The notes: generated by a model not told the origin, from the letters alone. DNA of 64,000 bases from Nemertoderma westbladi (GCA_032718475.1 JAUCBJ010008846.1:1-64000), one strand, 5' to 3'. Numbered from the stretch's first letter, positions 44,201 to 58,322 are shown. Made by a program: numbers and translations.

Positions 44201-47200
44201 CCCACCCTTCACTCTTCCTTCCCGGTGCTGTCCTTGCTCTGCTAACTCCCATCATTGACTGTTCCATCCTGGTGCTGTCCTTGCCCTGCTCACTCCCACC
44301 CTTCACTGTTCCTTCCTAGTGCTGTCCTTGCCCTGCTCACTCCCACCCTTCACTGTTCCTTCCCTGTGCTGTCCTTGCCCTGCTCACTCCCACCCTTTAC
44401 TGTTCCCTCATGGTGCTGTCCTTGCCCTGCTCACTCCCACCCTTCACTGTTCGGTCCTGGTGCTGTCCTTGCCCTGCTTACTCCCACCCTTCACTGTTCC
44501 TTCCTGGTGCTGTCCTTGCCCTGCTCACTCCCACCCTTCACTGTTCCTTCCTGGTGCTATCCTTGCCCTGATTACTCCCACCCTTCACTGTTCCCTCCTG
44601 GTTCTGTCGTTGCCCTCCTCACTTCCATCCTTCACTGTTCCGTCCCGGTGCTGTCTTTGCCCTGCTCGCTCCCACCCTTCACTGTTACTTCCTAGTGCTG
44701 TCCTTGCCCTGCTCACTCCCACCCTTCACTGTTCCTTCCTGGTGCTGTCCTTGCACTGCTCACTCCCACCCTTCACTGTTCCACCCTGGTGATGTCCTTG
44801 CCCTGCTCACTCCCATCCTTCACTGTCCCGTCCCGGTGCTGTCCTTGCCCTGCTCGCTCCCACCCTTCACTGTACCTTCCTCGTGCTGTCATTGCCCTGC
44901 TCACTCCCACCCTTCACTGTACCTTCCTCGTGCTGTCATTGCCCTGCTCACTCCCACCCTTCACTGTTCCTTCCTGGTGCTATCCTTGCACTGATCACTC
45001 CCACCCTTCACTGTTCCCTCCTGGTGCTGTCCTTGCCCTTTTCCCTCCTAGTGCTGTCCTTGCCCTGCTCACTCCCACCCTTCACTGTTCCACCCTGGTG
45101 CTGTCCATGCCCTGCTCACTCCCATCCTTCACTGTTCCGTCCCGGTGCTGTCCTTGCCCTGCTCGTTCCCACCCTTCACTGTTCCTTCCTGGTGCTGTCC
45201 TTGCCCTGCTCACTCCCAAACCTTCACTGTTCCGTCCCGGTGCTGTCCTTGCCCTGCTCGTTCCCTCCCTTCACTGTTCCTTCCTGGTGCGGTCCTTGCC
45301 CTGCTCACTCCCACCCTTCACTGTTCCTTCCTGGTGCTGTCCTTGCCCTGCTCGCTCCCACCCTTCCCTGTTCCTTCCTGGTGCTGTCCTTGCCCTGCTC
45401 ACTCCCATCCTTCACTGTTCCTTCCTGGTGCTGTCCGTGCCCTGCTCACTCCCACCCTTCACTGTTCCTTCCTGGTACTGTCCTTGCCCTGCTCACTCCC
45501 ACCCTTCACTGTTCCTTCCTGGTGCTGTCCTTGCCCTACTCACTCCCATCCTTGACTGTTCCGTCCTGGTGCTGTCCTTGCCCTGCTCACTCCCACCCTT
45601 CACTGTTCCCTCCTGGTGCTGTCCATGCCCTTTTCCCTCCTGGTGCTGTCCTTGCCCTGCTCGCTCCCACCCTTCACTGTTCCTTCCTGGTGCTGTCCTT
45701 TCAATGCTCACTCCCACCCTTCACTGTTCCCCCCTGGTGCTGTCCTTGCCCTTTTCCCTCCTGGTGCTGTCCTTGCCCTGCTCACTCCCACCATTCACTG
45801 TTCCACCCTGGTGCTGTTCTTGCCCTGCTCACTCCCATCCTTTACTGTTCCTTCCCTGTGCTGTCCTTGCCCTGCTCACTCCCACCCTTCACTGTTCCAC
45901 CCTAGTGCTGTCCTTGCCCTTCTCACTCCCACTCTTTACCTTTCCTTCCTGGTGCTGTCCTTGCCCTGCTCACTCCCATAATTGACTGTTCCGTCCTGGT
46001 GCTGTCCTTGCCCTCCTCACGCCCACCCTTCACTGTTCCTTCCTGATGCTGTCCTTTCCCTGCTCACTCCCATCCTTCACTGTTCCGTCCTGATGCTGTC
46101 CTTGACCTGCTTACTCCCACCCTTCACTGTTCCTTCCTGGTGGGTCATTGCCCTGCTCACTCCCACCCTTCACTGTACCTTCCTCGTGCTGTCATTGCCC
46201 TGCTCACTCCCACCCTTCACTGTTCCTTCCTGGTGCTATCCTTGCACTGATCACTCCCACCCTTCACTGTTCCCTCCTGGTGCTGTCCTTGCCCTTTTCC
46301 CTCCTAGTGCTGTCCTTGCCCTGCTCACTCCCACCCTTCACTGTTCCACCCTGGTGCTGTCCATGCCCTGCTCACTCCCATCCTTCACTGTTCCGTCCCG
46401 GTGCTGTCCTTGCCCTGCTCGTTCCCACCCTTCACTGTTCCTTCCTGGTGCTGTCCTTGCCCTGCTCACTCCCACCCTTCACTGTTCCATCCCGGTGCTG
46501 TCCTTGCCCTGCTCGTTCCCACCCTTCACTGTTCCTTCCTGGTGCGGTCCTTGCCCTGCTCACTCCCATTCTTCACTGTTCCGTCCCGGTGCTGTCCTTG
46601 CCCTGCTCGCTCCCACCCTTCCCTGTTCCTTCCTGGTGCTGTCCTTGCCCTGCTCACTCCCATCCTTCACTGTTCCTTCCTGGTGCTGTCCGTGCCCTGC
46701 TCACTCCCACCCTTCACTGTTCCTTCCTGGTACTGTCCTTGCCCTGCTCACTCCCACCCTTCACTGTTCCTTCCTGGTGCTGTCCTTGCCCTACTCACTC
46801 CCATCCTTGACTGTTCCGTCCTGGTGCTGTCCTTGCCCTGCTCACTCCCACCCTTCACTGTTCCCTCCTGGTGCTGTCCATGCCCTTTTCCCTCCTGGTG
46901 CTGTCCTTGCCCTGCTCGCTCCCACCCTTCACTGTTCCTTCCTGGTGCTGTCCTTTCAATGCTCACTCCCACCCTTCACTGTTCCCTCCTGGTGCTGTCC
47001 TTGCCCTTTTCCCTCCTGGTGCTGTCCTTGCCCTGCTCACTCCCACCATTCACTGTTCCTTCCTGGTGCTGTCCTTGCCCTGCTCACTCCCATCCTTTAC
47101 TGTTCCTTCCCTGTGCTGTCCTTGCCCTGCTCACTCCCACCCTTCACTGTTCCACCCTAGTGCTGTCCTTGCCCTGCTCACTCCCACTCTTTACCTTTCC

Positions 47201-50200
47201 TTCCTGGTGCTGTCCTTGCCCTGCTCACTCCCATAATTGACTGTTCCGTCCTGGTGCTGTCCTTGCCCTTCTCACTCCCATCCTTCACTGTTCCGCCCTG
47301 ATGCTGTCCTTGCCCTGCTCAATCCCACCCTTCACTGTTCCGTCCTGGTGCTGTCCTGGCCCTGCTTACTCCCACCCTTCACTGTTCCTTCCTGGTGCTG
47401 GCCTTGCCCTTCTCACTCCCACCCTTCACTCTTCCTTCCTGGTGCTGTCCTTGCCCTGCTCACTCCCACCCTTTACTGTTCCCTCATGGTGCTGTCCTTG
47501 CCCTGTTCACTCCCACCCTTTACTGTTCCCTCATGGTGCTGTCCTTGCCCTGCTCACTCCTACACTTCACTGTCCCCTCCTGATGATGTCCTTGCCCTGC
47601 TCAATCCCACCCTTTACTGTTCCCTCCTGGTGCTATCCTTGCCCTGCTCACTCCCACCCTTTACTGTTCCCTCATGGTGCTGTCCTTTCCCTGCTCACTC
47701 CCACCCTTCACTGTTCCCTCCTGGTGATGTCCTTGCCCTGCTCACTCCCACCCTTTACTGTTCCCTCATGGTGCTTTCCTTGCCCTGCTCACTCCCACCC
47801 TTCACTGTTCCTTCCTGGTGCTGTCCTTGCCCTGCTTACTCCCACCCTTCACTATCCCCTCCTGGTGCTGTCCTTGCCCTGCTCGCTCCCACCCTTTACT
47901 GTTCCTTCCTGGTGCTGTCCATGCCCTGCTCACTCCCATCCTTCACTGTTCCGTCCTGGTGCTGTCCTTGCCCTGTTCACTCCCACCCTTCACTGTTCCG
48001 TCCTGGTGCTGTCCTTGCCCTGCTCACCCCCACCCTCCACGGTTCCTTCCTGGTGATGTCCTTGCCCTACTCACTCCCATTCTCCATTGTTCCCTCATGG
48101 TACTGTCCTTGCCCTGCTCACTCCCACTCTTCACTGTGCCTTCCTGGTGCTGTCCTTGCCCTGCTCAATCCCACCCTTCACTGTTCCTTCCCGGTGCTGT
48201 CCTTGCCCTGCTCACTCCCATCCTTGACTATTCCGTCCTGGTGCTGTCCTTGCCCTGCCCACTCCCACCTTTACCCATCCTTAACTGTTCCGTCCTGGTG
48301 CTGTCCTTGCCCTGCTCACTCCCATCCTTCACTGTTCCGCCCTGATGCTGTCCTTGCCCTGCTCACTCCCATCCTTCACTGTTCCGTCCTGGTGCTGTCA
48401 TTGCCCTGCACTCTCCCATCCTTCACTGTTCCGTCCTGGTGCTGTCCTTGCCCTGTTCACTCCCACCCTTCACTGTTTCGTCCTGGTGCTGTCCTTGCCC
48501 AGCTCACTCCCACCCTTCGCTGATCCTTCCTGGTGCTGTCCTTGCCCTGCACTCTCCCATCCTTCACTGTTCCGTCCTGGTGCTGTCCTTGCCCTGTTCA
48601 CTCCCACCCTTCACTGTTTCGTCCTGGTGCTGTCCTTGCCCAGCTCACTCCCACCCTTCGCTGATCCTTCCTGGTGCTGTCCTTGCCCTGCTCACTCCCA
48701 CCCTTCACTGTTTCGTCCTGGTGCTGTCCTTGCCCAGCTCACTCCCACCCTTCGCTGATCCTTCCTGGTGCTGTCCTTGCCATTTTCCCTCCTGGTGCTG
48801 TCCTTGCCCTGATCACTCCCACCCTTCACTGTTCCTTCCCGGTGCTGTCCTTGCCCTACTCACTCCCACACTTCACTGTTCCTTCCCTGTGCTGTCCTTG
48901 CCCTACTCACTCCTATTCTCCATTGTTCCCTCATGGTGCTGTCCTTGCCCTGCTCAATCCCACCCTTCACTGTTCCGTCCTGGTGCTGTCCTTGACCTGC
49001 TTACTCCCACCCTTCACTGTTCCTTCCTGGTGCTGGCCTTGCCCTTCTCACTCCCACCCTTCACTCTTCCTTCCCGGTGCTGTCCTTGCTCTGCTAACTC
49101 CCATCATTGACTGTTCCATCCTGGTGCTGTCCTTGCCCTGCTCACTCCCACCCTTCACTGTTCCTTCCTAGTGCTGTCCTTGCCCTGCTCACTCCCACCC
49201 TTCACTGTTCCTTCCCTGTGCTGTCCTTGCCCTGCTCACTCCCACCCTTTACTGTTCCCTCATGGTGCTGTCCTTGCCCTGCTCACTCCCACCCTTCACT
49301 GTTCGGTCCTGGTGCTGTCCTTGCCCTGCTTACTCCCACCCTTCACTGTTCCTTCCTGGTGCTGTCCTTGCCCTGCTCACTCCCACCCTTCACTGTTCCT
49401 TCCTGGTGCTATCCTTGCCCTGATTACTCCCACCCTTCACTGTTCCCTCCTGGTTCTGTCGTTGCCCTCCTCACTTCCATCCTTCACTGTTCCGTCCCGG
49501 TGCTGTCTTTGCCCTGCTCGCTCCCACCCTTCACTGTTACTTCCTAGTGCTGTCCTTGCCCTGCTCACTCCCACCCTTCACTGTTCCTTCCTGGTGCTGT
49601 CCTTGCACTGCTCACTCCCACCCTTCACTGTTCCACCCTGGTGATGTCCTTGCCCTGCTCACTCCCATCCTTCACTGTCCCGTCCCGGTGCTGTCCTTGC
49701 CCTGCTCGCTCCCACCCTTCACTGTACCTTCCTCGTGCTGTCATTGCCCTGCTCACTCCCACCCTTCACTGTACCTTCCTCGTGCTGTCATTGCCCTGCT
49801 CACTCCCACCCTTCACTGTTCCTTCCTGGTGCTATCCTTGCACTGATCACTCCCACCCTTCACTGTTCCCTCCTGGTGCTGTCCTTGCCCTTTTCCCTCC
49901 TAGTGCTGTCCTTGCCCTGCTCACTCCCACCCTTCACTGTTCCACCCTGGTGCTGTCCATGCCCTGCTCACTCCCATCCTTCACTGTTCCGTCCCGGTGC
50001 TGTCCTTGCCCTGCTCGTTCCCACCCTTCACTGTTCCTTCCTGGTGCTGTCCTTGCCCTGCTCACTCCCAAACCTTCACTGTTCCGTCCCGGTGCTGTCC
50101 TTGCCCTGCTCGTTCCCTCCCTTCACTGTTCCTTCCTGGTGCGGTCCTTGCCCTGCTCACTCCCACCCTTCACTGTTCCTTCCTGGTGCTGTCCTTGCCC

Positions 50201-50999
50201 TGCTCGCTCCCACCCTTCCCTGTTCCTTCCTGGTGCTGTCCTTGCCCTGCTCACTCCCATCCTTCACTGTTCCTTCCTGGTGCTGTCCGTGCCCTGCTCA
50301 CTCCCACCCTTCACTGTTCCTTCCTGGTACTGTCCTTGCCCTGCTCACTCCCACCCTTCACTGTTCCTTCCTGGTGCTGTCCTTGCCCTACTCACTCCCA
50401 TCCTTGACTGTTCCGTCCTGGTGCTGTCCTTGCCCTGCTCACTCCCACCCTTCACTGTTCCCTCCTGGTGCTGTCCATGCCCTTTTCCCTCCTGGTGCTG
50501 TCCTTGCCCTGCTCGCTCCCACCCTTCACTGTTCCTTCCTGGTGCTGTCCTTTCAATGCTCACTCCCACCCTTCACTGTTCCCCCCTGGTGCTGTCCTTG
50601 CCCTTTTCCCTCCTGGTGCTGTCCTTGCCCTGCTCACTCCCACCATTCACTGTTCCACCCTGGTGCTGTTCTTGCCCTGCTCACTCCCATCCTTTACTGT
50701 TCCTTCCCTGTGCTGTCCTTGCCCTGCTCACTCCCACCCTTCACTGTTCCACCCTAGTGCTGTCCTTGCCCTTCTCACTCCCACTCTTTACCTTTCCTTC
50801 CTGGTGCTGTCCTTGCCCTGCTCACTCCCATAATTGACTGTTCCGTCCTGGTGCTGTCCTTGCCCTCCTCACGCCCACCCTTCACTGTTCCTTCCTGATG
50901 CTGTCCTTTCCCTGCTCACTCCCATCCTTCACTGTTCCGTCCTGATGCTGTCCTTGACCTGCTTACTCCCACCCTTCACTGTTCCTTCCTGGTGGGTCA
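41296..50999 (+). repeat. Tandem duplication of a 4,852-bp segment
   Basis: About 41296-46147 and 46148-50999 appear identical wherever compared. Markers at 41896, 42385, 43493 and 44789 recur at +4,852. Each copy ends with the irregular TTCCTGGTGGGTCATTGCC (near 46133 and 50985), where 47-bp phase is broken. After the second, the sequence diverges. Confidence 0.9.
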
Positions 51000-53900
51000 T
51001 TGCCCTGCTCACTCCCATCCTTCACTGTTCCTTCCTAGTGATGTCCGTGCCCTGCTCACTCCCACCCTTCACTGTTCCTTCCTGGTACTGTACTTGCCCT
51101 GCTCACTCCCACCATTCACTGTTCCACCCTGGTGCTGTCCTTGCCCTGTTCACTCCAACCCTTCACTGTTCCTTCCTGATGCTGTCCTTTCCCTGCTCAC
51201 TCCCATCCTTCACTGTTCCGTCCTGATGCTAGCCTTGACCTGCTTACTCCCACCCTTCACTGTTCCTTCCTGGTGCTGTCCTTGCCCTGCTCACTCCCAT
51301 CCTTCACTGTTCCTTCCTGGTGCTGTCCTTGTCCTGCTCACTCCCACCCTTCACTGTTCCGTCCTAGTGATGTCCGTGCCCTGCTCACTCCCACCCTTCA
51401 CTGTTCCTTCCTGGTACTGTCCTTGCCCTGCTCACTCCCACCCTTCACTGTTCCTTCCTGGTGCTGTCCTTGCCCTACTCACTCCCATCCTTGACTGTTC
51501 CGTCTTGGTGCTGTCCTTGCCCTGCTCACTCCCACCCTTCACTGTTCCCTCCTGGTGCTGTCCTTGCCCTTTTCCCTCCTGGTGCTGTCCTTGCCATGCT
51601 CGCTCCCACCCTTCACTGTTCCTTCCTGGTGCTGTCCTTTCACTGTTCACTCCCGCCCTTCACTGTTCCCTCCTGGTGCTGTCCTTGCCCTTTTCCCTCC
51701 TGGTGCTGTCCTTGCCCTGCTCACTCCCACCATTCACTGTTCCACCCTGGTGCTGTCCTTGCCCTGCTCACTCCCACCCTTCACTGTTCCTTCCTGGTGC
51801 TGTCCTTGCCCTGCTCACTCCCACCCTTCACTGTTCCTTCCTGGTGCGGTCCTTGCCCTGCTCACTCCCATTCTTCACTGTTCCGTCCCGGTGCTGTCCT
51901 TGCCCTGCTCGCTCCCACCCTTCACTGTTCCTTCCTGGTGCTGTCCTTGCCCTGCTCACTCCCATCCTTCACTGTTCCTTCCTGGTGCTGTCCGTGCCCT
52001 GTTCACTCCCACCCATCACTGTTCCTTCCTGGTACTGTCCTTGCCCTGCTCACTCCCACCCTTCACTGTTCCTTCCTGGTGCTGTCCTTGCCCTACTCAC
52101 TCCCATTCTTGACTGTTCCGTCCTGGTGCTGTCCTTGCCCTGCTCACTCCCACCCTTCACTGTTCCCTCCTGGTGCTGTCCTTGCCCTTTTCCCTTCTGG
52201 TGCTGTCCTTGCCCTGCTCGCTCCCACCCTTCACTGTTCCTTCCTGGTGCTGTCCTTTCACTGCTCACTCCCACCCTTCACTGTTCCCTCCTGGTGCTGT
52301 CCTTGCCCTGCTTACTACCCTTCACTGTTCCTTCCTGGTGCTGTCCTTGCCCTGCTCACTCCCATCCTTGACTGTTCCGTACTGGTGCTGTCCTTGCCCT
52401 GCTCACTCCCACCCTTCACTGTTCCTTCCTGGTGCTGTCCTTGCCCTGATTACTCCCACCCTTCACTGTTCCCTCCTGGTGCTGTCGTTGCCATACTCAC
52501 TTCCATCCTTCACTGTTCCGTCCCGGTGCTGTCCTTGCCCTGCTCGCTCCCACCCTTCACTGTTACTTCCTAGTGCTGTCCTTGCCCTGCTCACTCCCAC
52601 CCTTCACTGTTCCTTCCTGGTGCTGTCCTTGCACTGCTCACTCCCACCCTTCACTGTTCCACCCTGGTGATGTCCTTGCCCTGCTCACTCCCATCCTTCA
52701 CTGTCCCGTCCCGGTTCTGTCCTTGCCCTGCTCGCTCCCACCCTTCACTGTACCTTCCTAGTGCGGTCCTTGCACTGCTCACTCCCATCCTTCACTGTCC
52801 CGTCCCGGTTCTGTCCTTGCCCTGCTCGCTCCCACCCTTCACTGTACCTTCCTAGTGCGGTCCTTGCACTGCTCACTCCCATCCTTCACTGTCCCGTCCC
52901 GGTTCTGTCCTTGCCCTGCTCACTCCCATCCTTCACTGTCCCGTCCCGGTTCTGTCCTTGCCCTGCTCGCTCCCACCCTTCACTGTACCTTCCTGGTGCT
53001 GTCCTTGCACTGCTCACTCCCACCCTTCACTGTTCCACCCTGGTGATGTCCTTGCCCTGCTCACTCCCATCCTTCACTGTCCCGTCCCGGTTCTGTCCTT
53101 GCCCTGCTCACTCCCACCCTTCACTGTTCCTTCCTGGTGCTGTCATTGCCCTGCTCACTCCCACCCTTCACTGTTCCTTCCTGGTGCTTTCCTTGCACTG
53201 ATCACTCCCACCCTTCACTGTTCCCTCCTGGTGCTGTCCTTGCCCTTTTCCCTCCTGGTGCTGTCCTTGCCCTGCTCACTCCCACCCTTCACTGTTCCAC
53301 CCTGGTGCTGTCCATGCCCTGCTCACTCCCATCCTTCACTGTTCCGTCCCGGTGCTGTCCTTGCCCTGCTCGCTCCCACCCTTCACTGTTCCTTCCTGGT
53401 GCTGTCCTTGCCCTGCTCACTCCCATCCTTCACTGTTCCTTCCTGGTGCTGTCCGTGCCCTGCTCACTCCCACCCTTCACTGTTCCTTCCTGGTACTGTC
53501 CTTGCCCTGCTTACTCCCACCCTTCACTGTTCCTTCCTGGTGCTGTCCTTGCCCTACTCACTCCCATCCTTGACTGTTCCGTCCTGGTCCTGTCCTTGCC
53601 CTGCTCACTCCCACCCTTCACTGTTCCCTCCTGGTGCTGTCCTTGCCCTTTTCCCTCCTGGTGCTGTCCTTGCCCTGCTCACTCCCACCATTCACTGTTC
53701 CACCCTGGTGCTGTTCTTGCCCTGCTCACTCCCATCCTTTACTGTTCCTTCCCTGTGCTGTCCTTGCCCTGCTCACTCCCAACCTTCACTGTTCCACCCT
53801 AGTGCTGTCCTTGCCCTGCTCACTCCCATCCTTCACTGTTCCCTCCTGGTGCTGTCCTTGCCCTCCTCACTCCCACCCTTCACTGTTCCTTCCTGATGCT

Positions 53901-55430
53901 GTCCTTTCCCTGCTCACTCCCATCCTTCACTGTTCCGTCCTGATGCTGTCCTTGACCTGCTTACTCCCACCCTTCACTGTTCCTTCCTGATGCGGTCATT
54001 GCCCTGCTCACTCCCATTCTTCACTGTTCCGTCCCGGTGCTGTCCTTGCCCTGCTCGCTCCCACCCTTCACTGTTCCTTCCTGGTGCTGTCCTTGCCCTG
54101 CTCACTCCCATCCTTCACTGTTCCTTCCTGGTGCTGTCCTTGTCCTGCTCACTCCCACCCTCACTGTTCCGTCCTAGTGATGTCCGTGCCCTGCTCACTC
54201 CCACCCTTCACTGTTCCTTCCTGGTACTGTCCTTGCCCTGCTCACTCCCACCCTTCACTGTTCCTTCCTGGTGCTGTCCTTGCCCTACTCACTACCATCC
54301 TGACTGTTCCGTCCTGGTGCTGTCCTTGCCCTGCTCACTCCCACCCTTCACTGTTCCCTCCTGGTGCTGTCCTTGCCCTTTTCCCTCCTGGTGCTGTCCT
54401 TGCCATGCTCGCTCCCACCCTTCACTGTTCCTTCCTGGTGCTGTCCTTTCACTGTTCACTCCCGCCCTTCACTGTTCCCTCCTGGTGCTGTCCTTGCCCT
54501 TTTCCCTCCTGGTGCTGTCCTTGCCCTGCTCACTCCCACCATTCACTGTTCCACCCTGGTGCTGTCCTTGCCCTGCTCACTCCCATCCTTCACTGTTCCT
54601 TCCTGGTGCTGTCCTTGCCCTGCTCACTTCCACCCTTTACTGTTCCTTCCTGGTGCTGTCCTTGCCCTGCTCACTCCCATCCTTCATTGTTCCTTCCTGG
54701 TGCTGTCCTTGCCCTGCTCACTCCCACCCTTCACTGTTCCGTCCTAGTGCTGTCCGTGCCCTGCTCACCCCCACCCTTCACTGTTCCTTCCTGGTTCTGT
54801 GCTTGCCCTGCTCACTCCCACCATTCACTGTTCCTTCCTGGTGCTGTCCTTGCCCTACTCACTCCCATCCTTGACTGTTCCGTCCTGGTGCTGTCATTTC
54901 CCTGCTCACTCCCATCCTTCACTGTTCCGTCCCCGTTCTGTCCTTGCCCTGCTTACTCCCACCCTTCACTGTTCCGTCCTGGTGCTGTCCTTGCCCTGCT
55001 CACTCCCACTCTTTACCTTTCCTTCCTGGTGCTGTCCTTGCCCTGCTCACTCCCATCATTGACTGTTCCGTCCTGGTGCTGTCCTTGCCCTCCTCACTCC
55101 CACCCTTCACTGTTCCTTCCTGATGCTGTCCTTTCCCTGCTCACTCCCATCCTTCACTGTTCCGTCCTGATGCTGTCCTTGACCTGCTTACTCCCACCCT
55201 TCACTGTTCCTTCCTGGTGCTGTCCTTGCCCTGTTCACTCCCATTCTTCAATGTTCCTTCCTGGTGCTGTCCTTGTCCTGCTTACTCCCACCTTTCACTG
55301 TTTCTTCCTGGTTCTGTCCTTGCCCTGCTCACTCCCACCCTTCACTGTTCCTTCCTGGTACTGTGCTTGCCCTGCTCACTCCCACCCTTCACTGTTCCGT
55401 CCTGATGCTGTCCTTGACCTGCTTACTCCC

Positions 55431-55500
55431 TACTACTACTAGGATCGGCATGCTGCATTGCAGCTGCATTTTTAAGAATGCTGCATTTTTAAGAATGCTG
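55431..55500 (-). mobile_element. 70-bp LINE 3' end inserted in the satellite
   Basis: The insertion is flanked by an exact 11-bp duplication, TGCTTACTCCC, at 55420-55430 and 55501-55511. It reads as the reverse complement of the LINE 3' end (TACTACTACTAGGATCGGCA onward). A 17-bp stretch, CATTTTTAAGAATGCTG, is doubled at its 5' end. Confidence 0.93.
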
Positions 55501-58322
55501 TGCTTACTCCCACCCTTCACTGTTCCTTCCTGGTGCGGTCATTGCCCTGCTCACTCCCATTCTTCACTGTTCCGTCCCGGTGCTGTCCTTGCCCTGCTCG
55601 CTCCCAACCTTCACTGTTCCTTCCTGGTGCTGTCCTTGCCCTGCTCACTCCCATCCTTCACTGTTCCTTCCTGGTGCTGTCCTTGTCCTGCTCACTCCCA
55701 CCCTCACTGTTCCGTCCTAGTGATGTCCGTGCCCTGCTCACTCCCACCCTTCACTGTTCCTTCCTGGTACTGTCCTTGCCCTGCTCACTCCCACCCTTCA
55801 CTGTTCCTTCCTGGTGCTGTCCTTGCCCTACTCACTCCCATCCTGACTGTTCCATCCTGGTGCTGTCCTTGCCCTGCTCACTCCCACCCTTCACTGTTCC
55901 CTCCTGGTGCTGTCCTTGCCCTTTTCCCTCCTGGTGCTGTCCTTGCCATGCTCGCTCCCACCCTTCACTGTTCCTTCCTGGTGCTGTCCTTTCACTGTTC
56001 ACTCCCGCCCTTCACTGTTCCCTCCTGGTGCTGTCCTTGCCCTTTTCCCTCCTGGTGCTGTCCTTGCCCTGCTCACTCCCACCATTCACTGTTCCACCCT
56101 GGTGCTGTCCTTGCCCTGCTCACTCCCATCCTTCACTGTTCCTTCCTGGTGCTGTCCTTGCCCTGCTCACTTCCACCCTTCACTGTTCCTTCCTGGTGCT
56201 GTCCTTGCCCTGCTCACTCCCATCCTTCACTGTTCCTTCCTGGTGCTGTCCTTGCCCTGCTCACTCCCACCCTTCACTGTTCCGTCCTAGTGCTGTCCGT
56301 GCCCTGCTCACCCCCACCCTTCACTGTTCCTTCCTGGTACTGTGCTTGCCCTGCTCACTCCCACCATTCACTGTTCCTTCCCGGTGCTGTCCTTGCCCTA
56401 CTCACTCCCATCCTTGACTGTTCTGTCCTGGTGCTGTCATTTCCCTGCTCACTCCCATCCTTCACTGTTCCGTCCCCGTTCTGTCCTTGCCCTGCTCACT
56501 CCCACCATTCACTGTTCCACCCTGGTGCTGTCCTTGCCCTGCTCACTCCCATCCTTCACTGTTCCTTCCTGGTGCTGTCCTTGCCCTGCTCACTCCCACC
56601 ATTCACTGTTCCACCCTGGTGCTGTCCTTGCCCTGCTCACTCCCATCCTTCACTGTTCCTTCCTGGTGCTGTCCTTGCCCTGCTCACTTCCACCCTTCAC
56701 TGTTCCTTCCTGGTGCTGTCCTTGCCCTGCTCACTCCCATCCTTCACTGTTCCTTCCTGGTGCTGTCCTTGCCCTGCTCACTCCCACCCTTCACTGTTCC
56801 GTCCTAGTGCTGTCCGTGCCCTGCTCACCCCCACCCTTCACTGTTCCTTCCTGGTACTGTGCTTGCCCTGCTCACTCCCACCATTCACTGTTCCTTCCTG
56901 GTGCTGTCCTTGCCCCACTCACTCCCATCCTTGACTGTTCTGTCCTGGTGCTGTCATTTCCCTGCTCACCCCCACCCTTCACTGTTCCTTCTTGGTGCTG
57001 TCCTTGCCCTGCTCACTCCCACCCTTCACTGTTCCTTCCCTGTGCTGTCCTTGCCCTGCTCACTCCCACTCTTTACCTTTCCTTCCTGGTGCTGTCCTTG
57101 CCCTGCTCACTCCCACCCTTCACTGTTCCTTCCTGGTGCTGTCCTTGCACTGCTCACTCCCACCCTTCACTGTTCCTTCCTGGTGCTGTCCTTGCCCTGC
57201 TCACTCCCACCATTCACTGTTCCTTCCTGGTGCTGTCCTTGCCCTTCTCACTCCCACCCTTCACTGTTCCTTCCTGGTGCTGTCCTTGCACTGCTCACTC
57301 CCACCCTTCACTGTTCCTTCCTGGTGCTGTCCTTGCCCTGCTCACTCCCACCCTTCACTGTTCCTTCCTGGTGCTGTCCTTGCACTGCTTACTCCCACCC
57401 TTCACTGTTCCCTCCTGGTGCTGTCCTTGCCATTTTCCCTCCTGGTGCTGTCCTTGCCCTGCTCACTCCCACCATTCACTGTTCCACCCTGGTGCTGTCC
57501 TTGCCCTGCTCGCTCCCACCCTTCACTGTTCCTTCCTGGTGCTGTCCTTGCCCTGCTCACTCCCACCATTCACTGTTCCTTCCTGGTGCTGTCCTTGCCC
57601 TGCTTACTCCCACCCTTCACTGTTCCTTCCTGGTGCGGTCCTTGCCCTGCTCACTCCCATTCTTCACTGTTCCGTCCCGGTGCTGTCCTTGCCCTGCTCG
57701 CTCCCACCCTTCACTGTTCCTTCCTAGTGCTGTCCTTGTCCTGCTCACTCCCACCCTTCACTGTTCCTTCCTGGTGCTGTCCTTGCACTACTCACTCCCA
57801 CCCTTCACTGTTCTACCCTGGTGATGTCCTTGCCCTGCTCGCTCCCATCCTTCACTGTTCCGTCCCGGTGCTGTCCTTGCCCTGCTCGCTCCCACCCTTC
57901 ACTGTTCCACCCTGGTGCTGTCCTTGCCCTGCTCACTCCCATCCTTCACTGTTCCTTCCCTGTGCTGTCCTTGCCCTGCTCACTCCCACCCTTCACTGTT
58001 CAACCCTGGTGCTGTCCTTGCCCTGCTCACTCCCACCCTTCACTGTTCCTTCACTGTGCTGTCCTTGCCCTGCTCACTCCCACCCTTCACTGTTCCACCC
58101 TGGTGCTGTCCTTGCCCTGCTCACTACCACCCGTCACTGTTCCTTCCTGGTGCTGTGCTTGCCCTGCTCACTCCCACCCTTCACTGTTCCCTCCTGGTGC
58201 TGTCCTTGCCCTTTCCCTCCTGGTGCTGTGCTTGCCCTGCTCACTCCCATCCTTCACTGTTCCTTCACTGTGCTGTCCTTGCCCTGCTCACTCCCACCAT
58301 TCACTGTTGCACCCTGGTGCTG

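Noticed and set aside
35886-52274. Short minus-strand frames of about 74 codons in the satellite
   Set aside because: They recur only because of the repeat and match no family.
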